The notes under the pieces: model-generated
Told to the model about the DNA's origin: nothing
The model's database searches: none
Seen by the model: only the letters and a program-made list of their open reading frames with translations
Translations under genes and position numbers: made by a program
Assembly: GCF_000244915.1 (NCBI RefSeq)
Contig: NZ_CM001442.1
Coordinates: 3,100,001-3,164,000 of the forward strand
Direction of reading: 5' to 3'
DNA length: 64,000 nt
From: Bradyrhizobium sp. WSM471
GTDB lineage: Bacteria > Pseudomonadota > Alphaproteobacteria > Rhizobiales > Xanthobacteraceae
In this document: positions 18,238 to 27,462 of the stretch, in pieces
Numbering within the stretch: position 1 is the stretch's first letter
Layout of the letters: each line of letters opens with the position of its first letter

Positions 18238-19776
18238 CTAGATTCCCAGCTTCTGAATCTTGTGCGTGCCCCGCGCCAGCGAGACGTGCTTGGTTTCCAT
18301 GTAGAAATCGAACGAGTAATCGCCGCCGTCGCGGCCGATGCCTGAGGCCTTCATGCCGCCGAACGGCGTCGGCAAATGGCGGACGTTTTCCGAGTTCAGC
18401 CAGATCATGCCGGCCTCCAGCGCATCCGCGACACGCAACGCGCGGCCGACATCGTTGGTCCAGACATAGCCGGTCAGGCCATAGCGGATGTCGTTGGCGA
18501 TCTCGATCGCGTCTGCTTCGTCCTTAAAGGGAAGCACGGTGAGGAAGGGGCCGAACACCTCTTCCTGCGCCACGCGCATCTTGCCATGCGCGCCGGTCAC
18601 CAGCGTCGGCTCGACATAATGTCCGCCGCCCGGCCCGTCATAGGCCTTGCCGCCAACCGCAATCGTCGCGCCGTCCTGGCGTGCGACGTCGAAATAAGAG
18701 CACACCTTTGCCAGATGCCGCTCGTGGATCAGGGGCCCGATCTCGGTTGCGGGATCGAGGGGATGGCCGACCTTCAGGGCTCTTACCCGCGCGGCCAGCT
18801 TCTCCACGAATTTCTCCGCGATGCTGGCCTGGATCAGCAGGCGGCTCGACGACGTGCAGCGCTCGCCGTTGAGCGAGTAGATCATGAACACGACCGCATC
18901 GAGCGCGCGGTCGAGATCGGCGTCGTCGAACACGATGACGGGGTTCTTGCCGCCGAGCTCGAAATGCACGCGCTTCAGCGTGGGCGCGCCCTGAACCATG
19001 ATCGCCGAGCCGGTCGAACTTTCGCCGACAAAGCCGATCGCCTTGATGGCGGGATGCTCGGTCAGCGCCTTGCCGGCCTCTTCGCCAAAGCCGTGCACGG
19101 TGTTGAGCACGCCGTCGGGCACGCCGGCTTCCTTGACGAGCTTTGCAAGAATGGCCGCCGTGACCGGCGACCACTCGGCCGGCTTGTGCACGACGGTGCA
19201 CCCGGCCGCGAGGGCAGGGGCGATCTTCCAGGTCGAAAGCATGAACGGCGTATTCCACGGCGTGATGACGCCGACCGGGCCGATCGGCACGCGGGTCGAG
19301 ACGTTCCAATGCTCGTCGCTCGGCGTGTTCTGGCCGTCGCGCGCCTCGCCGCATCGATCGGCAAAGAAGCGGAAATTCTCGGCGGCGCGAATCGCGGCCT
19401 TGGCCATGAAGCGATAGGCCTGGCCGGTGTCGATGCATTCGAGCACCGCGATGTCCTCGGCATTGTCCTCGATGGCGTCGGCGACGCGATGCAGCAGCTT
19501 CTTCCGCATCGCCGGCGCCATGTCGCGCCAGGATTTGAAGGCCAGCGAAGCAGCGGTGGCGGCGCGATCGATATCCTCGGCATTGCCGCGCGCGACGCTG
19601 GCCAGAGTCGCGCCGTCGACCGGCGACTTGGTCTCAAAGGTCTCGCCCGAGATCGACGGCACGATCTTGCCGTCGATCATGTGGCCGATGCCGTCGGCGC
19701 GCAGCGTCTTCAGCAGCGGTGCTATGCGGTCGCGATTGGCCTGGAACACATCGGTTTTCGGCGTGGGCTTATCCAT
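18238..19776 (-). CDS. hpaE: 5-carboxymethyl-2-hydroxymuconate semialdehyde dehydrogenase
   Basis: 512 aa aldehyde dehydrogenase, the second step of the homoprotocatechuate meta-cleavage route, oxidising the ring-fission aldehyde with NAD. Catalytic Cys307 is in NGERCTSSSRL and the general base Glu273 in FELGGK; ITPWNTPF and the Gly-rich GESSTGS loop mark the coenzyme site. The start codon overlaps the end of hpaF by 8 bases, which indicates translational coupling. The family assignment to HpaE rests mainly on the operon. Confidence 0.92.
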   Translation of the reverse strand: MDKPTPKTDVFQANRDRIAPLLKTLRADGIGHMIDGKIVPSISGETFETKSPVDGATLASVARGNAEDIDRAATAASLAFKSWRDMAPAMRKKLLHRVADAIEDNAEDIAVLECIDTGQAYRFMAKAAIRAAENFRFFADRCGEARDGQNTPSDEHWNVSTRVPIGPVGVITPWNTPFMLSTWKIAPALAAGCTVVHKPAEWSPVTAAILAKLVKEAGVPDGVLNTVHGFGEEAGKALTEHPAIKAIGFVGESSTGSAIMVQGAPTLKRVHFELGGKNPVIVFDDADLDRALDAVVFMIYSLNGERCTSSSRLLIQASIAEKFVEKLAARVRALKVGHPLDPATEIGPLIHERHLAKVCSYFDVARQDGATIAVGGKAYDGPGGGHYVEPTLVTGAHGKMRVAQEEVFGPFLTVLPFKDEADAIEIANDIRYGLTGYVWTNDVGRALRVADALEAGMIWLNSENVRHLPTPFGGMKASGIGRDGGDYSFDFYMETKHVSLARGTHKIQKLGI

Positions 19777-20167
19777 GGGCGGCCTCCGCCTTCAGGGCGT
19801 CGTGGATGTTGTTGCGCTTCCAACTCGTGTCCTTGTCGTTGATCTGCATGTCGAACGACAGGGCGAATTTGGAGCTTGCGAAGACGGGATCGAGATGGCG
19901 GGAGAGCGCCTGGAAGACATGTTCGCCGGCCTGCTTGCGGGTTGGCAGATCACGGCCTTCGCCAATGCGCAGCACCATGTCGAGAAAGCCGTAGTCTTGC
20001 CGCGCATCGGCGATCGCATAATGCTCGCATCTGACGGCGCGGACGCGGATGCCGCCGAGCGGGAAGATGCCGGTCTCGACCGCCGCCCTGCGTACCACCT
20101 CGCACGCCGCGCCGATGTCGAGGCGGTCGTCGAGATTGGCCGAATACTCGATCGTGAAATGCGGCAT
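19769..20167 (-). CDS. hpaF: 5-carboxymethyl-2-hydroxymuconate delta-isomerase
   Basis: 132 aa, the usual size for this tautomerase-superfamily enzyme. It begins Met-Pro-His-Phe, so Pro2 is available as the catalytic N-terminal proline after Met removal. Other family features are EYSANLDD, GGIRVRA and the long C-terminal helix with SFDMQIND. It isomerises the product of HpaE before decarboxylation. It is preceded by hpaH at 30 bases and overlaps hpaE. Confidence 0.93.
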   Translation of the reverse strand: MPHFTIEYSANLDDRLDIGAACEVVRRAAVETGIFPLGGIRVRAVRCEHYAIADARQDYGFLDMVLRIGEGRDLPTRKQAGEHVFQALSRHLDPVFASSKFALSFDMQINDKDTSWKRNNIHDALKAEAAHG

Positions 20168-20197
20168 CGCGGTTTCACTCCCTGTCTTTTTGTTCGT

Positions 20198-21004
20198 CTA
20201 GGCGAAGTAGTAGCTCACCGAGCCGTAGGCGCCATAATCGGCTTGAATTGTGTCGCCCTTGCGGGTCTCGATCGGACGGATGAAGGAGCCCGCCAGCACG
20301 ACCTGTCCGGGCTCGAGCGCTAGCCCAAGCGGCGCGATCTTGTTGGCGAGCCAGGCAACGGCCGTGGCGGGATGATTGAGCACGCCGGCGGCAAGGCCGG
20401 TCTCTTCGAGCTGGCCGTTCTTGAAACACAACGCGCCGATCCAGCGCAGGTCCGCGTCCAGCGGACGGATCGGCCGTCCACCGAGCACGATGCCGGCGTT
20501 CGCCGCGTTATCGGCGATGGTGTCGAAGATCTTTCGCGTCGCCTTTGTCCGGGGATCGACGCGTTCGATCCGCGTGTCCAGAATCTCCAGCGCCGGCACC
20601 ACGAAATCGGTGGCGTTGAGCACGTCGAACAGCGTGCAGTCGGGGCCCGCGAGGCGCTTGCTCATGACGAAGGCGAGCTCGGCTTCCACGCGCGTCGCAA
20701 TGAAGCGCTCCGTCGGGACGAGGCCGCCATCGGCGAAGAACATGTCGTCGAGCAACACGCCGGAATCCGGCTCGTTGATTCCGAGCGCGCTTTGCATCGC
20801 CTTCGAGGTCAGGCCGATCTTGTGTCCCCGGACGATGCGCCCTTCGGCGATCTTGACGTCGACCCAGGCCTTCTGAATCGCATAGGCGTCAGCGATGCTG
20901 ATGTCGGGAAAGTCCTGCGAGAGCTGCCGGATCTGCGTACGGGTCTTCTCCGCCTGATGCAGACGGTTCGCGCAAGCTCGGATATCGTCGTTTGAAAGCG
21001 CCAT
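20198..21004 (-). CDS. hpaH: 2-oxo-hept-4-ene-1,7-dioate hydratase
   Basis: 268 aa, matching the HpaH/MhpD hydratase family in length. Recognisable segments are GHKIGLTSKAMQ, PDSGVLLDDMF, the metal-ligand region VEAELAFVM and the C-terminal ADYGAYGSVSYYF. It adds water to the dienoate after HpaG, giving the substrate for an HpaI-type aldolase. It is the first gene of the minus-strand operon; its start lies 33 bases from the palindromic operator candidate and about 110 bases from the divergent hpaR. Confidence 0.93.
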   Translation of the reverse strand: MALSNDDIRACANRLHQAEKTRTQIRQLSQDFPDISIADAYAIQKAWVDVKIAEGRIVRGHKIGLTSKAMQSALGINEPDSGVLLDDMFFADGGLVPTERFIATRVEAELAFVMSKRLAGPDCTLFDVLNATDFVVPALEILDTRIERVDPRTKATRKIFDTIADNAANAGIVLGGRPIRPLDADLRWIGALCFKNGQLEETGLAAGVLNHPATAVAWLANKIAPLGLALEPGQVVLAGSFIRPIETRKGDTIQADYGAYGSVSYYFA

Positions 21005-21036
21005 GTGTAATCTTACAAATCGTGGTGCCGGAAGAT

Positions 21037-21052
21037 ACTTAACATGTTAAGT
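21037..21052. promoter_or_regulatory. Candidate HpaR operator in the hpaH-hpaR divergent promoter
   Basis: A perfect 16-bp palindrome, ACTTAACATGTTAAGT, sits in the 110-base divergent region, 33 bases from hpaH and 63 bases from hpaR. Size, symmetry and AT-richness are those expected for a MarR-family site, and position would allow control of both directions. Binding by HpaR is an inference. Confidence 0.7.
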
Positions 21053-21114
21053 GAATGCGTCAATCGCAAATTGGCTTGCTGCACTGCAAACGTTTCGCGG
21101 CTTGAAAGGGCGTC

Positions 21115-21633
21115 ATGACGAAGAGACCGGCTGATCCTGCGGACGGAAGCGAGCCCGCCGTGCGGCAGGTGCCGATGCGTGACTTCTCGCGTTCGCTGCC
21201 GATGTCGTTGCTGCGGGCACGCGAAGCGGTGATGCGGCAGTTCCGTCCCTCGTTGCGTGAGCACGGCCTGACCGAGCAGCAATGGCGCATTCTGCGCGCC
21301 CTCGCGGCGATCGATACGGTCGAGGTCACGGAACTCGCGCGCACCGCGTTCCTGCTCGGACCGAGCCTGTCGCGGATCCTGCGTGATCTGGAGGCGCGCA
21401 ACCTGATCGAGCGCAAGACCGCGAAGGCGGACCAGCGCCGCAGCATGGTCTCGATCTCGGAAAAGGGCGTGAAGCTGATGGCCTCCGTGGCGCCATCCTC
21501 CGAAGCGATCTATGCGGAGATCACGCGCCGCTTTGGCGCACGCAAGCTCGTCGAGTTGCAGGAGATGCTTGGCGAGCTCGAACAAAGTCTCGCAGGGCTC
21601 GGCGCGGGCGAGGAGGCAAGTGCCGGGGAGTGA
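21115..21633 (+). CDS. hpaR: MarR-family regulator of the homoprotocatechuate operon
   Basis: 172 aa. A winged-helix MarR domain covers about residues 28-150: LREHGLTEQQWRILRAL, the recognition-helix region FLLGPSLSRILRDLEARNLIERK and a wing KADQRRSMVSISEKG. HpaR proteins repress meta-cleavage operons and are released by the aromatic substrate. The divergent position beside hpaH and the shared palindrome support the name. The ATG is used; upstream is GCGTC without a strong ribosome-binding site. Confidence 0.9.
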   Translation: MTKRPADPADGSEPAVRQVPMRDFSRSLPMSLLRAREAVMRQFRPSLREHGLTEQQWRILRALAAIDTVEVTELARTAFLLGPSLSRILRDLEARNLIERKTAKADQRRSMVSISEKGVKLMASVAPSSEAIYAEITRRFGARKLVELQEMLGELEQSLAGLGAGEEASAGE

Positions 21634-21751
21634 AAGCAGATATGCGCAAGCGCGCGGCAACAATCATGGACATCGCCGCATTTTTTCGCTCAAGTGCCGC
21701 TCAAGCCGATGACTGCAAAATCGGCGCCGAGGTAGAGGCAAACAGACCCTC

Positions 21752-22837
21752 ATGGTCACCATCCAGGTTCAGAAGCTGATCGACTTCGTCACCGAGGTCT
21801 TCGCGCATGCGCAGTCGTCGCCTGACGAAGCCAGGCGCATCGCCACTTATCTAACCACGGCGAATCTGACCGGCCATGACAGCCACGGCGTGATCCGCGT
21901 CCCCGTCTATATCCGCTGGCAGAAGAGCGGCGCGGTCGTGCCCAACCAGAACGCCGAAATCGTGCTCGACACGCCCTCGCTCGCGGTGATCGACGGCAAG
22001 TTCGGCTATGGCCAGACCGTGACGCCGCAGGCGGTCCGGATCGGCATCGAGAAGTGCAGGAAGGCGGGACTTGCCGCTGTCGCGCTACGCAATGCCGGCC
22101 ATATCGGCCGCGTCGGCGATTGGGCCGAGATGGCCGCCGCCGAAGGACTGATCTCGGTTCATTTCGTCAATGCCGCCGGCTCGCTGCTGGTGGCGCCGTT
22201 CGGCGGCGTGGAGAAACGGCTCTCCACCGCACCCTATTGCGTCGGCATTCCGCGCGAGGGCCAGGATCCGATCGTGCTTGATTTTGCGACTTCGGTCGTG
22301 GCCGAGGGCAAGGTGCTGGTCGCAAGCCGCGGCGGCAAGAAGTTGCCGAAGGGCGCGCTGGTCGATGCCGACGGCAGCCTGAGCGAGGAGCCGGCCGTGC
22401 TCTACGGCCCCTACACGCCGGATGGGCCGCGCGATCACACCAAGGGAACGGGCGCGATCCGTGCGTTCGGCGAGCACAAGGGCTCGGGCCTCGCCTTCAT
22501 GTGCGAGCTGCTCGGCGGCGCGTTGACCGGAACCGGGGCCACGTCCGGCGGTCGGCGCTTCGCCAACGGCATGCTGGCCTTCTACGTCGATCCGAAAGTG
22601 GTCGATACCTCCCATGTCTTCGACGCAGAGGTGTCGCGCTATGCCGACTTCATCCGTGCCACCAAGCCGGTGTCCGGGGTCGACCAGGTGCTGATTCCCG
22701 GCGACCCCGAGCGGAAAACCCGGGCTGAGCGGACCCAAAACGGCATCCCCTTGCCGGATGACACCTGGGCGGCAATAGTGAATACCGCCCGCGAGGTCGG
22801 CGTCAGCGAAGTCAGCATCCAGAGGGCGACCGCATAG
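21752..22837 (+). CDS. LDH2/malate dehydrogenase-type (Ldh/YbiC family) oxidoreductase
   Basis: 361 aa NAD(P)-dependent dehydrogenase of the type-2 malate/lactate dehydrogenase family. Family features are TGHDSHGVIRVP near residue 45, LRNAGHIGRVGDWA with the catalytic His near residue 117, FATSVVAEGKV and GEHKGSGLAFMCELL. Substrates in this family are 2-hydroxy acids including malate, ureidoglycolate and sugar-acid derived compounds. With the downstream aldolase and dehydratase it may reduce or oxidise a hydroxyacid fragment of a sugar-acid pathway (inference). Confidence 0.88.
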   Translation: MVTIQVQKLIDFVTEVFAHAQSSPDEARRIATYLTTANLTGHDSHGVIRVPVYIRWQKSGAVVPNQNAEIVLDTPSLAVIDGKFGYGQTVTPQAVRIGIEKCRKAGLAAVALRNAGHIGRVGDWAEMAAAEGLISVHFVNAAGSLLVAPFGGVEKRLSTAPYCVGIPREGQDPIVLDFATSVVAEGKVLVASRGGKKLPKGALVDADGSLSEEPAVLYGPYTPDGPRDHTKGTGAIRAFGEHKGSGLAFMCELLGGALTGTGATSGGRRFANGMLAFYVDPKVVDTSHVFDAEVSRYADFIRATKPVSGVDQVLIPGDPERKTRAERTQNGIPLPDDTWAAIVNTAREVGVSEVSIQRATA

Positions 22838-22982
22838 GTCTTGCGTCATTGCGAGCGTAGCGCGGCGCGCCAGTTCGCGGTAACAGCGGGGCTGTGCTGT
22901 CGCGACGCTCGTCATGGTGACGAAGGTCCAAATAACGACGACTTAAACAATGACGGCCCAAACAACAAAGAAGGAAGGCAAC

Positions 22983-23759
22983 GTGGCGAACAAGGTCAAG
23001 GAAATCTGGAAGTCGGGCAAGGCCGTGGTCAACGCGTGGCTCGCGATTCCCTCCGGCTTCTCGGCCGAGATGATCGCGCAATGCGGCTTCGACAGCGTCA
23101 CCGTCGACATGCAGCACGGCGTGCAGGATTATCTGTCGATGGTGCAGTGCTTCCAGGCGATGGACAAGCACCCCATCACGCCGATGGTCCGCGTGCCCTG
23201 GAACGAGCCCGGCATCATCGGCAAGGTGCTCGATGGCGGCGCCTATGGCGTGATCTGCCCGATGGTCAATACGCCGCAGGAAGCCAGGAATCTCGTCTCC
23301 TATTCCAAGTACCCGCCGAAGGGCGTGCGCTCCAACGGCCCGATCCGCGCCGGCATGTACGGCACCGCTGGCTCCTACCAGAAGACGGCCAACGACGACA
23401 TCGTGCTGCTGCCGATGATGGAGACCAGGACCGCGGTCGAGAACATGGAAGCGATCTTCGACGTCGAAGGCATCGACGGCGTCTATATCGGTCCGTCCGA
23501 CCTCGGCTTCTCCTACGGCCTCGAACCGAAGCTCGATCGCACCGAGCCCGAAATCCTCGCGATCTACGAGAAGATCATCAAGGAGTGCGGCAAGCGCGGC
23601 CTCAACCCGGGCATCCATTGCAGCGGCGCCGAGGGTGCCGCGCGCGCCATCAACATGGGCTTCAAGCTGGTGACGCTCTCGAACGAGGTCGGCCTGATGA
23701 CCACGTACGCCAAGATGCAGGTGAATGCGACCCGCAAGGATTCCGGCGGCAAGGCCTGA
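22983..23759 (+). CDS. HpcH/HpaI-type class II aldolase
   Basis: 258 aa from a GTG preceded by AAGGAAGG; an upstream in-frame ATG at 22950 lacks a ribosome-binding site. The (beta/alpha)8 fold of pyruvate-class II aldolases shows as VTVDMQHG (substrate-base His), PMVRVPWNEP, a metal-binding ETRTAVENMEAI and YIGPSDLGFSYG. It cleaves 4-hydroxy-2-oxo acids to pyruvate and an aldehyde. It could serve as HpaI for the hpa pathway or act with the UxaA-type dehydratase downstream on 2-keto-3-deoxy sugar acids; orientation and neighbours favour the latter, but both are open. Confidence 0.9.
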   Translation: MANKVKEIWKSGKAVVNAWLAIPSGFSAEMIAQCGFDSVTVDMQHGVQDYLSMVQCFQAMDKHPITPMVRVPWNEPGIIGKVLDGGAYGVICPMVNTPQEARNLVSYSKYPPKGVRSNGPIRAGMYGTAGSYQKTANDDIVLLPMMETRTAVENMEAIFDVEGIDGVYIGPSDLGFSYGLEPKLDRTEPEILAIYEKIIKECGKRGLNPGIHCSGAEGAARAINMGFKLVTLSNEVGLMTTYAKMQVNATRKDSGGKA

Positions 23760-23768
23760 GCTCTCTCT

Positions 23769-23903
23769 GTGTCCCGGACGCGATGCAGCGCGAAGCGGTG
23801 CATCGCAGAGCCGGGACCCAGTCGCTAACCAAGCAGATGACGTGACAACTAGGCCCCGGCTCAGCAGCGCACCGCTTTCGCGCTGCGCTGCGTCCGGGGC
23901 ACG
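23769..23903. repeat. Palindromic repeat (TGTCCCGGACGCG family), copy 2
   Basis: TGTCCCGGACGCGATGCAGC at one end and GCTGCGTCCGGGGCACG at the other, with CAGAGCCGGGACCC and GGCCCCGGCTC inside. It is the counterpart of 2335-2480 and separates the aldolase and dehydratase genes. Confidence 0.75.
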
Positions 23904-23929
23904 ATACGTGAAGACCAAGGAGACCTCCC

Positions 23930-25453
23930 ATGACCATCAGCCCCGTCATTCGCCTCCATCCCGATGATGGCGTGCTGATCGCGCGCGCGAGCTTGCCGCC
24001 GGGAACGCTGGTGGCCGACGGCGTAACCACGGTCGAGCGCATTCCTTCCGGCCACAAGGTCGCGATCAAGCCGATCGCATTGGGCGAGCCGGTGATACGC
24101 TACGGCCAGATCATCGGCTTTGCGACGGTGCCGATCGCGCCGGGCCAGCACGTGCACGTGCAGAATTGCGGCATGGGCGATTTCGCCAAGGACTACGCCT
24201 ATTGCGCCGACGTCAAGCCGACGCCGAATTTCGATCTCCCGGCGAGCTTCGAAGGCATTCGCCGCCCGGACGGCCGCGTCGCCACGCGCAACTATATCGG
24301 CATCCTCACCTCGGTGAATTGCAGCGCGCATGTCGCAAGCCTCGTCGCCGACGTGTTCAAGAAGAATCCGTTCACTGGCGACAATCCGCTGGCCGACTTC
24401 CCCAATGTCGACGGCGTGGTCGCGCTGACCCACAAGACCGGCTGCGGCATGACGCAGAACGAGCCGCTGGCACTTCTCCGCCGCACGCTCGGCGGTTATG
24501 CGCGGCACGTGAACTTCTCCCACGTCATCGTGCTCGGCCTCGGCTGCGAGGTAAACCAGATCGGCGGCCTGATGGAGGAGCAGAAGCTCGCCGGACGTCT
24601 GCGCGCAATGGACATCCAGGAGGTCGGCGGCACCCGCAAGACGGTGGAAGCCGGCATTGCCTTCGTGCGCGAGGCACTTGCGGAGTCCAACAAGGTCAAG
24701 CGCGAGTCCGTTCCGGTGAGCGAATTGACCGTGGCGCTGCAATGCGGCGGTTCGGATGGCTATTCCGGTGTCTCCGCCAACCCGGCGCTGGGCGCGGCCA
24801 GCGATCTCATCGTGCGTCACGGCGGCACCGTGATCCTGTCGGAGACGCCGGAGACCTATGGCGCCGAGCATCTGCTGACGCGCCGCGCCGTCAGCCGCGA
24901 GGTCGGCGAGAAGCTGGTCGATCTCATGCGCTGGTGGGACGAATACACGACGCGCGAAGGCGCCGAGATGAACGCCAATCCGAGCCCGGGCAACAAGGCC
25001 GGCGGTCTCACCACCATTTTGGAGAAGTCGCTCGGCGCGATGGCGAAGGCCGGCACCACCAACCTCGTCGAAGTGCTGCGCTATGCCGAACCCATCACCA
25101 AGAAGGGTTTCGTGTTCATGGACACGCCCGGCTACGATCCGGTTGCCGCGACCGGGCAGGTCGCCGGCGGCGCCAATCTGGTCTGCTTCACCACGGGGCG
25201 CGGCAGCGTGTTCGGCTGCAAGCCAGCGCCGTCGATCAAGCTCGCCACCAACACGCCCATGTACAAGCGCATGGAAGAGGACATGGACGTCAATTGCGGC
25301 ACCATCCTCGAAGGCGAGGAGAGCGTTCAGCAGTGCGGCCAGCGCATCTTCGATCTGATTCTCAAGACGGCTTCGGGACAGCCGACCAAGAGCGAGAGTT
25401 TTGATTTCGGCGGCGCCGAGTTCGCGCCCTGGGTGCTGGGCGCGACGATGTAA
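23930..25453 (+). CDS. UxaA/GarD-family sugar-acid dehydratase
   Basis: 507 aa with both parts of the altronate/galactarate dehydratase family: an N-terminal SAF-like domain (residues 1-95, IRLHPDDGVLIA to HVHVQNCGMGDF) and the large catalytic domain with GYRRPDGRVATRNY-like (IRRPDGRVATRNYIG), THKTGCGM, LGLGCEVNQ, ALQCGGSDGYSG and GCKPAPSIKLATNT. It dehydrates a sugar acid such as altronate or galactarate to a 2-keto-3-deoxy acid using iron. The preceding HpaI-type aldolase would cleave the product. Substrate specificity cannot be told from the sequence. Confidence 0.92.
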   Translation: MTISPVIRLHPDDGVLIARASLPPGTLVADGVTTVERIPSGHKVAIKPIALGEPVIRYGQIIGFATVPIAPGQHVHVQNCGMGDFAKDYAYCADVKPTPNFDLPASFEGIRRPDGRVATRNYIGILTSVNCSAHVASLVADVFKKNPFTGDNPLADFPNVDGVVALTHKTGCGMTQNEPLALLRRTLGGYARHVNFSHVIVLGLGCEVNQIGGLMEEQKLAGRLRAMDIQEVGGTRKTVEAGIAFVREALAESNKVKRESVPVSELTVALQCGGSDGYSGVSANPALGAASDLIVRHGGTVILSETPETYGAEHLLTRRAVSREVGEKLVDLMRWWDEYTTREGAEMNANPSPGNKAGGLTTILEKSLGAMAKAGTTNLVEVLRYAEPITKKGFVFMDTPGYDPVAATGQVAGGANLVCFTTGRGSVFGCKPAPSIKLATNTPMYKRMEEDMDVNCGTILEGEESVQQCGQRIFDLILKTASGQPTKSESFDFGGAEFAPWVLGATM

Positions 25454-25639
25454 TCCCATCGTTGCGCGTCGGCGGTAGCCGCGCACTGCAAGCGAGGCTC
25501 CTAAGTAATGATACGGAGCCGTGAAGTGATCACGAGGGTTTCCGCGGTCACACCTGATTAACATCTTCTGCCGTAATCCCTGGAGCGATGCGAGCTCCAC
25601 TCATTTGGGGCGTTCGCCCTTCGTGAGGATTCGTCAACG

Positions 25640-26161
25640 ATGACGCGTGCGATACGGCCGACCGGCGTGGAAAATCTCCTCGGAGAGGAGGAGCTGATCG
25701 TCTCGAAGACCGATCTCAAGGGCCGCATCACCTACGCCAACGATGTCTTCATCCGCATGGCGAAGTACTCCTGGAACGAACTGATGGGCGCGCCCCACAG
25801 CCTGATCCGCCACCCCGAGATGCCGCGCTCCGTCTTCAAGCTGTTGTGGGACACGCTCCAGTCCAGGCAGGAGATCTTCGCCTACGTCGTCAACCTCGCG
25901 AAGGACGGCAGCCATTACTGGGTGTTCGCCCACGTCACGCCGACATTCGACGAGCGTGGCAATATCGTCGGCTATCACTCCAACCGTCGCAAGCCCGATC
26001 CAGCGCAGATCGAGCGCATCAAGCCGATCTACAAGGCGCTGTGCGCGGAAGAGGCGCGGCATGCCAATGCCAAGGACGGCATGCATGCGAGCTTCGAGGC
26101 GATGGTCGGGCTGCTCAAGCAACAGGGTGTCGGTTACGATGAATTTGTGCTCTCTCTCTAA
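25640..26161 (+). CDS. PAS-domain sensor, N-terminal half of an Aer-like receptor
   Basis: 173 aa. Residues about 18-118 form a PAS domain of the aerotaxis type: [30 protein letters not shown] and [17 protein letters not shown], closely resembling the FAD-binding PAS of Aer. The C-terminal 50 residues are helical with no membrane span. It overlaps the following transducer gene by 23 bases in a different frame. In E. coli Aer the same two modules are one protein, so these two products probably form a split redox/oxygen receptor. Confidence 0.85.
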   Translation: MTRAIRPTGVENLLGEEELIVSKTDLKGRITYANDVFIRMAKYSWNELMGAPHSLIRHPEMPRSVFKLLWDTLQSRQEIFAYVVNLAKDGSHYWVFAHVTPTFDERGNIVGYHSNRRKPDPAQIERIKPIYKALCAEEARHANAKDGMHASFEAMVGLLKQQGVGYDEFVLSL

Positions 26162-27443
26162 GGCGCAGGGAGCGACCGCGCTCGCATCTGTTCTTGCCGT
26201 CGTTGCGTTCGTGCTCTCGCTGTCCGGCGCGACCGGAATTTCCGGCGCGGCGTTGCTAGGCGTTACGGTCGCGCTGCTCGGCTATGCCGTCTGGTGCCAG
26301 TACCGCACGGCGGTGGCCGTCGACGAGGTGGCAGACGTGTGCCGCAAGGCGGCACGCGGCGACCTCGAGGCGCGCATCCTCAGCATCCGCCAGGCCGGAC
26401 GGATCGGCGCCATTCAGAAGTCGGTCAACGACATGCTCGACGTCACCGATGCCTATTTGCGGGAAGCTTCGGCCTCGATGGACTATGCCAGCCGCGGCAA
26501 ATATTTCCGCAAGATCCTCGCGCGCGGATTGCCCGGCTCGTTCCGCCGTTCGGCCACCGTCATCAATTCCGGCACCGACAGCCTCGGCCGTCGCGTGGTC
26601 GAGATCGCGGACCTCGCAACGCAGTCCGGCACGCATCTCGACCAGGTCGCCGGCACTCTGATGGGCGCGGCGACCGATCTCGAATCCGACGCCGGCCAGA
26701 TGGCGGCGGCGGCCGAGAAGACCAGCCAGCAGACCTCCGGCGTGCTCAGTGCGTCCGACCGGGCCTCGCGCAACGTCGCCACCGTCGCGAGCGCCGCGGA
26801 GCAGCTCGCATCATCGATCACCGAGATCAGCTGCCAGGTGGCGGGCTCCAGCACGAGCACGGAGCGGGCGGTGAACGAAGCCAATCGTGCCGGCACCGAG
26901 ATCCGCACGCTTGCGGATGCGGCGATGCGGATCGGCGACGTGGTCAAGCTGATCAGCGCGATTGCCGAGCAGACCAATCTCTTGGCGCTCAACGCCACCA
27001 TCGAGGCCGCGCGGGCAGGCGAGGCCGGTCGCGGCTTCGCCGTGGTCGCATCCGAGGTCAAGAGCCTCGCCAACCAGACCGCGAAGGCGACCGAGGAAAT
27101 CAGCGCCAAGGTCGGCGAGATGCAGCAATCGACCACCAACTCGGTCGCCGCCGTCGAGGCGATCGCGCAGACCATCACCGAGATCAACGGCATCACCGCC
27201 TCGATCGCGACCTCGATCGAGCAGCAGGGTCTCGCCACCCGTGAGATCGCCCGCAACGTCCAGGAAGCCTCATCCGGTACCTCGCAAATGTCCTCCAACG
27301 TGACCGGCATCAGCGAAGCCGCCGCCGACACCGGCCGTGTGGCGAGCCGCGTCAACAGCGCCTCCGAACGCGTCCATGGCGAGGTCGAAACGCTCCGGCG
27401 CGAGGTGACGCAGTTCCTGCAACGGTTGACCTCAGCGGCGTAA
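26139..27443 (+). CDS. Methyl-accepting transducer, C-terminal half of an Aer-like receptor
   Basis: 434 aa from an ATG inside the PAS gene. Two closely spaced hydrophobic segments (about residues 12-50) form a membrane hairpin with no periplasmic domain, as in Aer. A HAMP-like linker follows ([13 protein letters not shown]), then the long coiled-coil signalling domain with its hairpin tip around [20 protein letters not shown] (about residue 280). The absence of a ligand-binding domain and overlap with the PAS gene show that sensing must come from the neighbour. No CheA/CheW-type gene is nearby. Confidence 0.88.
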   Translation: MNLCSLSKAQGATALASVLAVVAFVLSLSGATGISGAALLGVTVALLGYAVWCQYRTAVAVDEVADVCRKAARGDLEARILSIRQAGRIGAIQKSVNDMLDVTDAYLREASASMDYASRGKYFRKILARGLPGSFRRSATVINSGTDSLGRRVVEIADLATQSGTHLDQVAGTLMGAATDLESDAGQMAAAAEKTSQQTSGVLSASDRASRNVATVASAAEQLASSITEISCQVAGSSTSTERAVNEANRAGTEIRTLADAAMRIGDVVKLISAIAEQTNLLALNATIEAARAGEAGRGFAVVASEVKSLANQTAKATEEISAKVGEMQQSTTNSVAAVEAIAQTITEINGITASIATSIEQQGLATREIARNVQEASSGTSQMSSNVTGISEAAADTGRVASRVNSASERVHGEVETLRREVTQFLQRLTSAA

Positions 27444-27462
27444 CGTTACCCCACATGAGGTC

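Noticed and set aside
16284..18527. 747-codon plus-strand open frame across hpaD and the FAH gene
   Set aside because: It crosses repeats and the antisense of two enzymes with all active-site residues; no start signal.
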